Below, piece by piece: positions 1-10,944 of a stretch of 57,265 nucleotides of DNA. The notes under the pieces were generated by a model. It worked only from the letters and a program-made list of their open reading frames with translations. It made no database searches and was not told the DNA's origin. The stretch's first letter is position 1. Each line of letters opens with the position of its first letter. Source of the DNA: Circinella minor (Eukaryota; Mucoromycota; Mucoromycetes; Mucorales; Lichtheimiaceae); NCBI GenBank assembly GCA_016758965.1, contig JAEPRB010000246.1:1-57265 (forward strand). Reading direction: 5' to 3'. Made by a program: the position numbers and the translations under genes.

Positions 1-1847
1 TTAATTTAAGAGTGGGCTATGTTCAAGTAACATAGTTATAGGCTATTTTATTTTGAAGATGGTCTACCCTTAATTATAGTGTATTTTTATGAGTGTAAAA
101 ACTCTAGACTATTTTAATGTTCAAGAAGTTGTTTACAATCATAATTGGCTGGGTTGATGTGCGTTTTTATGATTGGAGTATCAATGAGCACTTCCTATTT
201 TGAATAGTTAAACTCTATATACGTAACTTATTTTAATAAAGCTACCAATAATTTATTTATTTTTTATGTCTGACGATGAGTTGAATTCTTTTTTTTCTTT
301 TTTTTTTTTACGAAATGCCATTTGTTTGAACTAGTTGTATAAAAGAAAAGATCACATATATAATAAATATTGTAAACTCATTACAGTAAAACCCCGTTTT
401 TTGCACCCCCGTTTTTTGCACCCCCGATTTTTGCACACCTTTTGGCCAAAATCCCATATGTGCAAAAAACGGGGTTTTACTGTATTTGCATTAGAAAAAA
501 GCCTAATAATCATGAAAATATTACATATGTGATTGTTATCGTAATGCTTATAGAATAAATTATTGCTTTAATACAATGTGCTAAGAATTTATGTAGTGTG
601 TAGTTTTAAGCACATCATACATGACAAGAATGTAATATTGCGTCAAAAAATTATGATGCACAATGATCATAACATTCCGAGTACTTGAGAAAATAATCAA
701 GAACATAATAACAAGACCCTTTAATAAATCACGACAACTACTTGATTATACTATTAAATATTGCATTCATTAAGATAGTAGGCATATTGTTATGACTATC
801 ATGGAAGATAAAATTTGCCTCCATTATAATAATAATACATATTCCAACATCTTGTTTAAAAAAAATTATGATTGGACCTGAAACCCTGTAGTAATAATAA
901 TAGTAAAAATTATAGGTGAATCACACCGTATATGGAGCATTATATATAGATTAATATGAAATTGACAAAACTTATTACCTGGGAATTAAGAAAACTTAAT
1001 CCCTTATTATTATTTTTGTTATATATCTAGAAGCTGAAAAAAAAGTATTTTTACTCATGCAACAGGGGTGGTACGTATTATAGTTTCTGTTTAAAAGTTT
1101 TAATCAATCATCTATAAAGTCCTCACATCTTCTTCAATTTTCGTATCTTTATTTATTTTAATCTATATGGATGAAATCATTATCCCCGAACTCTCGGCTT
1201 TCATCATGTATAATTAATACCGTGTGGCTTTTGCTATACGTCCAGGTGAAAAAAAAAGTTTGTAGTTCTTTAAAATGATCTGTTTGTGCAACTAACACAT
1301 TAGCGTTCTTTTTTTATTTAAAAAAAGCATGGGGACAAACAAGTTTGGAGCATGACTTAACACCATTAACCTCACTGAAGAATCAATTAATTATATGTTT
1401 TCTATTATCGATAAAACGGGAATTTATGTTATTTTTAAAGACCAGAAAATTACATAATGAAAAAATACGATCGATTACTGTATCAAGGACAGAAACAGAA
1501 GCTTTGTTTAACTAGAAAACTTGGTTGTATTTACACAAAAAAAAAATAAAGATGAAAATATGAATTGAAAGAAAATTCATACCTTTAATACTATCACTAT
1601 AATATATATTTCTTATCTCTTTTGCTTACAAATCTTGTCCTTTTTCTAATGCTATCTGGTCTGGGGTTAAATATGGAAGCTTGCATGCAAAAAAAAAAAA
1701 AAAAAAACTCGCAGAGTGATGAGTCATGTTTCACTGTACAACAAATAGAAGGAAACGGAATTAAAAAATCAATGGCCTATAAAAGTTTAATTTACTACAT
1801 TACCCCTTGGTTTTTAATTTTTGACCTTTTTGAATTTCTTTAAAATT
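1..1847. other. AT-rich intergenic region
   Basis: No supportable gene on either strand. The stretch is AT-rich with many homopolymers, and the short open frames in it lack codon structure. The only structured element is the MITE at 384-482, listed separately. The last 100 bases or so should hold the promoter and leader of the downstream reductase gene. Confidence 0.6.
384..482. mobile_element. 99-bp MITE (Tc1/mariner-pogo type) with 23-bp terminal inverted repeats
   Basis: The left end (384-406) begins CAGTAAAACCCCGTTTTTTG and its exact reverse complement occupies 460-482, giving perfect 23-bp terminal inverted repeats. The element is bracketed by TA on both sides (382-383 and 483-484), as expected for the TA target duplication of Tc1/mariner/pogo elements. 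Inside, the unit CCCCGTTTTTTGCA is repeated nearly three times in tandem from 393 to about 436. There is no coding capacity, so it would need a transposase supplied elsewhere. The perfect repeats suggest a fairly recent insertion. The family assignment rests on the TA duplication and the repeat form only. Confidence 0.8.
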
Positions 1848-2961
1848 ATGAGATATCATATCTTAGGAACTGGTGCTATTGGATGTCATTTGGCTTATGA
1901 TCTAAAATCACGTCATAATGTAACCCTTATCTTGAGATCCAAAAATGCATTAGAAGATTTTAATAAACGTCAAAACCAAATCGTTTATCGACAAGTCAAT
2001 CAAACAGAATTCGTGGGAAAAACAGGATTTGATACCATGGTTGCTGGTGATAATCATGGTGCTGATGATGGAAAACCTAGTAATATGATGGAAGCTGTTG
2101 TTGTGACAACCAAGGTATCTATTACTAGATAAATAAAAAGAATTATTTTAAAAAAAAGAAGTCATCCACTCCCAAGGTATATTAATTACTATTACAACTA
2201 AATTTATTATATAGGCTCAACATGCCCAAGAAGCTGTAAGATCCATTAAACCCTTTTTGTCAAAATCCAGTACATTAATTCTATTTCAAAATGGCATGGG
2301 TATTGCAGATGAACTATTGGAAACTCTTTGGCCTACTTCTGAAGAACGTAAAAATGCACCTACTATTGTTTTAGGCGTTAATAGACATTCGATTATGCGT
2401 ACGGAACCATTTACTATCTTACATAACGCTGGTTGGTACAAACCTGATGATGGTTACTTTATGTCTCCCTTTCCTACAAGTTTAGAACAAGATCGTGAAG
2501 ATCAAGTCCAAACTGTCATGAAGGGATTCCTTGATTTACCATCGTTGAATGCCAAAATTATTAAATGGAAAGAATTACAAACAACAATGATGCGTAAACT
2601 AGTTGTGAATGCCGGTTTAAATGCTGCCACGGGTATTTTGGAGTCTTCTAACGGAGGATTGATTGCAAGTTCTTATGGAAGAGAATTGATAAGACAAGTT
2701 TGTGAAGAATGTGCATTGGTATTGAGTGAATTAAATACAACACCTGATGACCTTTATGATATGGTATATGGTACAGCACATGATGCAGCACCTAATACTT
2801 GTAGTACAGTTCAAGATATTAAAGCAAAACGACTCACTGAAATTGAATATATTAATGGGTATATTATTCGATTAGCTAAAGAACGTAATATTCCTGTACC
2901 AACAAATAAATTCCTTGTCACTTTACTTCATGCAAAGGAACATTTTATTCAAGCAAAATAA
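1848..2961 (+). CDS. Ketopantoate reductase family protein (ApbA/PanE-like 2-dehydropantoate 2-reductase)
   Basis: Exons 1848-2114 and 2215-2961 join in phase 0 to give 337 aa. The protein starts with a Rossmann nucleotide-binding loop, GTGAIG at residues 7-12, followed by a strand ending in LRSK, typical of NADPH binding in this family. The second exon holds the FQNGMGI segment and the helical C-terminal domain (ApbA_C) with the conserved KLVVNAG stretch. The family reduces 2-dehydropantoate to pantoate in coenzyme A synthesis, but fungi often carry several paralogues of uncertain substrate. The start chosen is the ATG immediately before the Rossmann strand; an in-frame upstream TTG is not credible. 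The next gene lies 379 bp downstream on the same strand. A (TTG)n tract follows in the 3' region at about 3025-3050. The family is secure, the exact substrate is not. Confidence 0.85.
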
Positions 2962-3340
2962 AATAGTATTGTATATTCTTTTCTTATTTAGTTATTTTAT
3001 CTTATTTTTTTTTGAACTCAAGCTATTGTTGTTGTTGTTGTTGTTGTTGTATATGAATAAACAATATTAATTATACATTTGTTATGTTCTCTTCTATATA
3101 TAGATCACCACAATATAATATTTTGATTGGTTGATGTATATGAATTAATGATTTACATGAAGCATATTCTTTATGCAGTACTGGCTGAAGTTCAACCATG
3201 TCATACATGTGAGCCAATTATGATAAAAGATAATATGTCACACAACATGATCCCTCCTTTCTTTCTTACATCAAACAAGCATTTTTATTTTTGCTTTTTT
3301 CTTTTCTTTTTTTTTTCTTTCCTCAAATTGTATTATTATT
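2962..3340. other. Short intergenic region with TTG microsatellite
   Basis: This holds the 3' end of the reductase gene, a (TTG)n microsatellite at about 3025-3050, an AATAAA-like sequence near 3055, and a T-rich leader for the following acetyltransferase gene. No other feature was seen. Confidence 0.5.
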
Positions 3341-4396
3341 ATGACGCGTTCTTCGTATCAAGTTCGACCATGCAAAAACATTAAAGAAGTTTTGGAAACA
3401 CATTATAAATGGGCTATTGATCAACAATGGGATTCAGGTATATATTCATAGTCTTACAGTATCATCAATTATTTTTTTTATAATACTTATTACTAAAAAT
3501 AAATACATTATTTACTTTATACAGGCAAGGATGGAAATGATATTAAGCAAGTACTTTATCCTATCCACCCGAGTAGTTTCTTAGTAGGCACAATTCAAGA
3601 AGAAGAAGAAAAAGAAAATAAAGAGGAAAAAATCCTGGCTAGTATTTGTGCTATTCAATATGACGATAATAATGGGTTTTTAGCTTGGTATATCGTTGGT
3701 GAAGCCACGGAACGAAAAAAAGGATATGGATTACAAATTTTTAATCAAGGTCTTGAAAATTTGTCTACATCCTCATGGATTGGTTTGAATGCTGTGGCAG
3801 AACAAGTTCACAATTATAAAAATTCTGGCTTTGTTGTTCATGGTGATATTACTCGATACAATGGCAAGAATAACAATAATCATTTGTTGACACCAACAAC
3901 AGAAGCAGTCAATATTGCTGAAAGCCCTCAATTATTGGATCAACTTGTAGATCGTGATCATCATACGATAGGTATGCGAAGACCTACATTTATTGGTCAT
4001 TGGGTGCAATATCATTCCACTTATGGATGGGGACTTGCGTTGAAAGATAAAGAAAATAAAGTGGTTGGGTTTGGTTGTATGCGACCTTTAGAAAGTGGAC
4101 TATATCGTATTGGTCCATTGTTTGCCGATTCGTTGGATTATGCTCAAGATTTAGTGACTCGACTGATGGCTAAGGTACCTCCTGGTGCTGAATATACTAC
4201 GGATGCTTGGATGACAACACCAGAAACAAAAGAATTGTTTGAAGATCGATTGGGATGGAGTCCTTTGGTTACTTTTCATCGAATGTGGAGAAAAGGCACA
4301 AATATTAACAAGAATAATGAACAAGTTCCTTGTCCTTATGAATCACCAGCAATTAAGAATGGATATTATTCCGTAGTTTCGGTAGAAGTTGGATAA
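3341..4396 (+). CDS. GNAT N-acetyltransferase with a second C-terminal acetyltransferase-like half (YitH type)
   Basis: Exons 3341-3437 and 3525-4396 (intron phase 1) encode 322 aa. The first half shows the GNAT acetyl-CoA signature, with strand AWYIVGE followed by ERKKGYGLQIF (the R/Q-x-x-G-x-G/A loop) and then an EQVHNYKNSGF helix-strand like the end of a GNAT domain. The second half, from about residue 195, contains MRRPTFIGHWVQYH, WGLALKD and LYRIGPLFAD, the pattern of the extra C-terminal domain found with GNATs of the YitH group. A charged E/K loop (EEEEKENKEEK) interrupts the first domain. The likely reaction is acetyl transfer from acetyl-CoA to an amine; the acceptor is unknown. The gene is codirectional with the reductase upstream, but a functional link is not implied in a fungus. 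Confidence 0.75.
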
Positions 4397-4604
4397 AAGA
4401 ATTATTATCAATTAGTAATAATCTCCTTTATTGTTGTTAAAAAATTATAACTAGTTTATCAATCCTCTTTCTTTTTTTTTTTGTGAATTTCCATGATTTT
4501 ACAATCGATAAAATATGTTACCGAATTAGTAAAATATTTCACATGGTAGTATTTTGATTGGGATAAATTTGGGATAAAAAAAAAAAAAAAACGCCATTGT
4601 AGTG

Positions 4605-5731
4605 ATGGCAACTAGAAAAAACATTTGGTGGCCACACAAGATTTTAAGAAAAATATATAGGCAAATTAAAAAAAAAAGAGTTATTGGTACTAACGTTTGT
4701 TTATTGACTTTTTATTCAGTTTTATTATTTTCTGTTATGAATAACAATCGCATTCCCAGCATTCGAAATTCTCGTATCTTACGCCATATTCGCAATACCA
4801 CAAATGCACCAACAATTGATAAAGCCTGTCAAGAAGTTTTTTTTTTGACAAAAAAAACTATGTACTTCTGTCACAGATGTTATCAGGTAAAAGGAGGAAC
4901 AGCTTTTTTGGGAAGAAATTGTCCTAATAAGACCTATGATGCTTGTCGTGGACGTGATACGCCTCGACATGTGACCCCCCCCCTTGATGACATGGTGTTC
5001 TTGGATTCTCTTCATGAAGAATATCATGGCACCAATGACGAATTTCATCAACCAAATGACCAAGTAAGAATACATATTTATAAATTATTACACATATTGT
5101 TGTTGATAAAAACTGATTGAAAAAAAAACTACGTATAATATAAGGGATGTATACATTTACTTGTTATGTCTGTATTGACCATGAATTGGAGTTCATGGGA
5201 GACAAGCAAGTAATGGATCGGATTCTCGATGTGGTTGGGCAGTATGATTAGTATCGTTATGTTCTGCGTAATGAAGGTGACTCAATGCAATCGTTCGATA
5301 TATCTTTTACTGCATATTGGTCACGCTCATTGACATATCAGCAAAACAATCCAGATCGAGAGCGTATCTGTCAGTATGAACGAATATCAGTATACGACTC
5401 TCATGGTCGTATTCAAGGTAGTATTAAAAGTCAGTCGGTATATGTAGAGCTTGAGGTGCGCCATGAAAGTCGTCCACCGGCTGATGCTGTTGAATGCTTA
5501 CGCAACCAGCAACTTGAGCGTGACATTGCTCTTCGGGAAATCCGAAAGGCAATTTCGAGAAGCTCACGACTTACTAATGCAGCAAGTGTTTACGTATCGA
5601 CATATCATTCGGGAATTTCCAGATCTCAGCATTTCACTTATGCAAGTGTATTATTGGTGGGACGACATATATTTCTTAGACTAGAAAACACTTATATGGA
5701 TACAATGTATTCTAAAAGAATACTAATATAA
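4605..5731 (+). pseudogene. Decayed MULE-like transposase N-terminal region
   Basis: A reading frame from 4605 carries a Cys-rich motif, FCHRCYQVKGGTAF followed by KTYDACRGRD, like the small zinc motif common in fungal transposon-linked proteins. A putative intron begins at 5063. From 5147 the frame continues with a Cys-x2-Cys segment, meets an in-frame TAG at 5249-5251, then runs on through RERICQYERISVYDSHGRI and VYVELEVRHESRPP. This resembles the C-G-G-x-I ... V-x-V-x-H-x-x-H block at the front of fungal MULE transposases. Near 5550-5575 the homology switches frame: the overlapping frame reads IIREFPDLSISLMQVYYWWDD, matching the usual helix just before the DDE domain. No DDE catalytic domain follows. 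One stop plus one frameshift and a missing catalytic domain point to a dead fragment. An alternative is a lineage-specific gene misread by me. Confidence 0.45.
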
Positions 5732-6246
5732 TAAAATCAATGTATAATAAACAATTTCATGAAGACATATTATTGTTCCTCTCAAAGTTTCCACCTCCCC
5801 TGCTTACGTTGAAAGTGAAATAAATGAGAATGTGAAAGTTAACGGATATGATATTAACGGGCTTTCACTGTATAAGCTTGGTAAAGTGTAAAGTTGTTGT
5901 TATTAAATGTACAAATATTGAGAAGAGGAAGAAAGATATATATTATACGAAATCTCTATCTACTTTTATACGATACGCTAATATCGGTACATTCTGTGAA
6001 CTGTTATTATTTGATATGGTCGGTTTCATATTATTATGATTGATATATGAGTAAAGTTATGATGATCAATACAACTTTTTTGTCAATTAAATAATAAGTG
6101 CACTTTTGCATGTCATCGAGTTACCTCCGACAAATCGTAAAGAGAAAGACCAGCGTACTTTTATTTTATTTTATTTTAATCGAACCTTTTAAAAAAGAAA
6201 AACGCGATCCATTATCATACATATTTATACATAACCTTTTCTCATA
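5732..6246. other. Intergenic region upstream of CTNNBL1
   Basis: AT-rich sequence with no supportable gene. It separates the transposase relic from CTNNBL1 and should contain the CTNNBL1 promoter. No clear TATA box stands out. Confidence 0.4.
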
Positions 6247-8740
6247 ATGAATATCGATGAAATGTTTAAAGTATGTAATATATATTTAATAAAATTTAAA
6301 TAATATACATATAATATATTCTTTTAACACTTGTATATAACTAGATCCCGGCCATTCCCAGTGGCCGGAATAAACGAAAAATGCCTGCAACACCTGATGC
6401 ACAATTTTTGGACCAATATACAGCACAAGCAACTACCACTCAAGACATAGGTGAAAGTAGTAGTAGTAGTAGTAGTAGTGCTAAAAGACGTGCAGTTACC
6501 ATAGAAGACGATGATCAAGGAGAATACGAACTTCCTGAAGCAGACGACTATTACATGGATGAAGAAGACGATGAAGGTCGATTCTTTGGTGGTGGTTTAA
6601 CAGACGAACAAAGTCGATTACTTGATCTAGTAGATGAATATGATACAGAAGAAGTAAGTTAATTGATTTGAAACAATTAGTACTCTTAAGAAGATTAAAT
6701 AAGTAACTATTTAATGTATTATTATTATTATTTTTAGCCTGATGCTTTAAACGATCTCAATGTCAAAAAAATGATTCTTAAATTTGAAAAAGCCATAAAT
6801 AAGAATCAAGAACAACGTGTTCGTTATGCTGATCAACCTGAAAAGTTTATGGAGTCTGAAGCAGATTTAGACGAAGAAATTAAAAATATGGCTACATTGA
6901 CCGAAGCACCTCATTTATATCCAGAAATTATTAAACTTGGAAGTATATCATCTATCGTATCGTTATTGAGTCATGAAAATACTGATATTGCTATTGATGC
7001 TATTGATCTTATCAATGAACTTATTGATGAAGATGTCGGTATGGGTGAAGATGAATTGGAACGTTCAGAAGATGCAACCAATGGTATGAAAGAATTAGCA
7101 AATGCTTTGGTAAGTCATTTTATATCTATCTATCGATCTATCCATAATTTATTATATTGAGAACCTTCATCAAAATATATCATTTATACTGTATTATATA
7201 ATTGGATATAGCTTGAAAATGAATTGTTAGAATTACTTGTACAAAACCTTGAACGTTTAGATGAAAAGGAAGATGCTGATAGACAAGGTGTATTCAAAAT
7301 TTTAGGTAAGAATTTCAAGCTATTCAAAATGTCATGTCGTGCCATGTATTAACAAACCAAAAAAAAATATATATTATTAGGGATTATGGAAAATCTGTTG
7401 GGTTTAGAGCCTCAATTGGCAGAAAAAATTGGATTAAAGACAGATATATTACCATGGTTATTGAAACGTATACAAGGAAAAGAATATGATTCAAACCGTG
7501 GATATGCTGCAGAAATTATTTCCATTTTATTACAAGAAAATCGAGGTAAAATGAAATATATAATAATAATAGTAATAATCAATTGTTGATTTAAATGTAA
7601 AATTTTAGATATTCGATTAAAATTGGGTGAATTGGATGGTATTGATCTTTTACTTCGAGCCCTTTCGGTAAAACTTTATTTTTTTTTTCATTCTTTCTAA
7701 TTGTATTCTAAATATTATGAAAAAATAATAATTTTTGGTATTATTATAGACATATCGAAAAAAAGATCCAGTAGATGATGATGAAATTGAAATGGTTGAA
7801 AACTTTTTTAATGCATTATGTTCAGCATTAAATGAGCCAGAAATTAAACAAAAGTTTTTGGAGGGAGAAGGTATCGAATTAATGGTGATTATGCTCAAGT
7901 AATGTATTTTCTATCCTCTCTTTTTTTTTCTATCTTTGTTGCTTTCATAAATCCTAACTTGCTTTTTTTTCTTTCTTTTAGGGAAAGAACACTGGGTCGA
8001 ATTCGAGCCATGAAGGTATTAAATTATGCAATGACAAGTGAGGCAGGACGAGGAAACTGTTTACGATTTGTGGATGCACAAGGTCTCAAAGTCTTATTCC
8101 CTATCTTTATGGGCAAGGGTATCAAAAAATTAAAAAAAACTCACAGTAAAACTTTTATTGAATCAGAAGATGAAGGTAAAATATAAAAGGAAAAATAGAT
8201 CTACACTTCACTACATATTAAATGAATTATCTAACAACTATCTCTCCCCCGTATCAAAATATATAATATTTAGAACATATCATGTGTATTATATTATCTT
8301 TGATGCGAAATTTATCACGTGACGATGTTCAACGATTACGATTAATTAAAAAATTCACAGAAGACGATTATGAAAAAGTTGATCGACTTTTAGAAATGAA
8401 GGAACTCTATGAAACCAAGGATCAACGAGTGAAAACAGAGATTGAAAAAGAAAAAGAAGAATTGGATCAAGAAGATATTCAAGATCTTCAAGATGATTTC
8501 TATTTGAGAAGATTGGCTGCTGGTTTATTTACTTTACAACGGGTTTGTTTGGTAATTGCTGCACTAAGTAAAGAAGATCAAGGAATTCGAGAACGAACAT
8601 TGATGATGTTGAAACGACAAGGCAGTGATATTTCGAGTATTTTTAGAATTATTGAAGAAGAAACAGCATTGATGTCTGATTTTAGTTATTTATCTCGAAT
8701 GGCAATAGGAGGTTCTGTGGAATCGGACGATAAGCGATGA
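6247..8740 (+). CDS. CTNNBL1: Beta-catenin-like protein 1 (ARM-repeat, Prp19/CDC5L spliceosome-associated)
   Basis: Nine exons (6247-6270, 6345-6653, 6738-7109, 7212-7305, 7381-7545, 7609-7667, 7750-7898, 7982-8175, 8274-8740) join without frame breaks into 610 aa; the human protein is about 563 aa. The N-terminus MNIDEMFK is followed by a basic segment GRNKRK that could be a nuclear localisation signal, a run of serines and an acidic stretch. The rest is all-helical ARM repeats with family-typical blocks such as FEKAINKNQEQRVRYADQPEKFMESE, EDADRQGVFKILGIMENLLGLEP, SNRGYAAEIISILLQ and DDFYLRRLAAGLFTLQ. In animals it binds the NLS of CDC5L and PRP31 in the Prp19 complex and acts in the nucleus. 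The first exon is only 24 nt. The start is supported because the short exon restores a conserved N-terminal sequence. Confidence 0.93.
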
Positions 8741-9332
8741 AATGAATAAATAATAATAATTAAAAATTTAACTATTATATCATATAATGCGATTTTGATT
8801 ATATATTTTGGTCTGGAAAAAAAATGATGCGAATATAAGAAATTGGCCAAGATAACAATGGATGTTCCAGTTATGTATAGATGTTTTACCCGCGCTATGT
8901 TGTTCCATTTGAGGAACTATAAAAAAAGATTTTCCAATTTCTTTTTGTGAGACATGTTTAAATCATAACATAGATTTTTATTCATACACCATTGCCATGC
9001 AAGAAACTCAACATGTGAGACATAAATGTTAACTGCTAAAAATATTTAGCGTCAATGGGAACAGGGGAAACCATATTATTTTTAGTTTAAATCAATGTCG
9101 GAGGTGATGGATTATGTGGCCTGGATTTATGATTCTTATAAAAATAAACTTAAGAATAGAACAACCCCCATCACCATAAAAATAACACTTTTATAAATAC
9201 TTTCCATATATTATTGTGTAATCATTCTTTTTCTTTCTATTACTTAATTTCTTTCAAAAAAACTTTTGTTTCATTCATACTTTCTCCTCTCTTTCTCACT
9301 TTCCTTTAATCGTTGTCAACGTCCTTAAAAAT
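8741..9332. promoter_or_regulatory. Intergenic region with TATA-like box and CT-rich leader of the secreted-protein gene
   Basis: No gene was seen. A TATAAATA sequence lies at 9192-9199, about 140 bp before the ATG at 9333, and is followed by a long pyrimidine-rich tract (about 9225-9320). This is the usual architecture of strongly expressed fungal promoters. The assignment is by pattern only. Confidence 0.4.
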
Positions 9333-10759
9333 ATGAAATTTACATTCTTTACACTCGGTCTTCTTGTTACAAATACATTTTCACTATGTGGTGCTATACC
9401 GTTAAAAGAGCACGACCCCGTTGAACAAAATTCAAATGCTTTCACTGATAGTAAGCAAGTTTTAATAAACAGTGAAGATGATTTTTGTCTTTTTCTACCT
9501 CCTAAACCAGGACTTGAAGTGGCACCTTATGAAACAGAAGGTATACCGTTTTGTCATTCAGCTAATGAAGTGCCTGGTGCACAACAGTTTCCTGAAGGTA
9601 ATTACTTTTATCAATAACCATGTATAAAAACGATAATTATATTGGTTTACAGTCAATCAATATATGACAAAGTAATTTAACAACTTTTACTTCCTTTTTT
9701 TCGTTCTACTACTATTATTACAGGCTTCATTACCACAGCACATTATACCAAGAACTCTACATATGTACAAATAACAGGTTACCTTGACCGAAAAAAATAT
9801 AATCTCGAAGCAAATGATGGAGGAGGTATTAACAAAAAATCAACTTCTTTAGGAATAATAGATGAACAAGTTTACTAATAATTATTGTTTTATAATTATA
9901 TTATGCATAGGTCAATATGATAACCATGGTAATGGCAAACCTACAGGTGCTACTTGTTCTGGTTATAATTACTTTGTTACAATGATTGAACCAAGTGATA
10001 ATCGTTTCTGTATTCGCTGTTGTCAGAATACCGTAAGTTTTTTTATAAGCTATGCATTACCCCCCCCCCCATAAAAAAATATTATTTCTCCCCCCATAAA
10101 AAAAAGAAGAAAAAAATGCTCCAAATATGGTAAATTGATACTAAAAAAATCGTTTTTACATTATAACATAATAGGCGGACTGTCCTACAGGACGATCAGA
10201 ATATGGCTGCTTAAGAATTATTCCTGGTGATTATTCTCATGGACCTAACGACATTGAAGCAACATTACAGCAAAACAGCACCTCATCAACTACTATCCCT
10301 CCTACAACATCAGATCAGCAACTACAACCTACAGCTACTACTACATCTTCTGAAAATAATAATAGTAACTTACCACATAATAATGGAGATGACGATATGG
10401 TTGCTACACAAAGTCTAGAACAACTATCGACCGGCGATAACTGGAAAGTTCCATCTGTTGGCCAAGCTTTTGACGCTTTGCCCTCGGCGATTAAATATAT
10501 TCAAACTGATATAGATAACAATATTTCGTTGGATGAGATTCAAAGCAATTGGACAAATTTTCTTAATACGCTTGCCACTCAATTCCCTGAATCAAGTGAA
10601 CATATTAATGAAATGCAAGATGTCACTGCTGAGTTTGACAAGAAAGAAGATTGGGAAGAGCTTGTTGCCATTATTAAAGATGATACTACTGATCAACAAC
10701 ATCAACAACAACCAGAACAAAGCACTACAGAATCACAACATCAGGATCAGGCATCTTGA
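9333..10759 (+). CDS. Secreted Cys-rich fungal glycoprotein (resembles proteins annotated as macrophage-activating glycoprotein in basidiomycetes)
   Basis: Exons 9333-9597, 9724-9825, 9911-10032 and 10175-10759 encode 357 aa. A signal peptide is evident (MKFTFFTLGLLVTNTFSLCGA). The conserved core follows: DDFCLFLPPKPGLEVAPYE, FCHSANEVPGAQ, GYLDRKKY, GQYDNHG, ATCSGYNYFVTMIEPSDNRFCIRCCQ and CPTGRSEYGC, with evenly spaced cysteines that are probably disulfide-bonded. I recall this core from fungal secreted proteins, in basidiomycetes under the name macrophage-activating glycoprotein. The biochemical function is unknown. The C-terminal third is a Ser/Thr/Asn/Gln-rich tail with a short helical segment (PSVGQAFDALPSAIKYIQTD), likely O-glycosylated. 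Intron 3 is odd: it holds a long C run and a direct repeat. It ends tail-to-tail with the GH5 gene 185 bp away. Confidence 0.75.
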
Positions 10760-10944
10760 TAGATAGATACTTTTAAAAATAATGTACAATAATAATGTAA
10801 TAATAATAACAGATCATATCTACGTGTTTCCCTTTTTTTAAGTAAAGTAAAGTATAGCAGTAATAGTAGTATCTTATTATTATTATAATTATTTACATAT
10901 GAACATAGAATACAGAATTAAAAAAAAAACAGGGAATATGAAGT

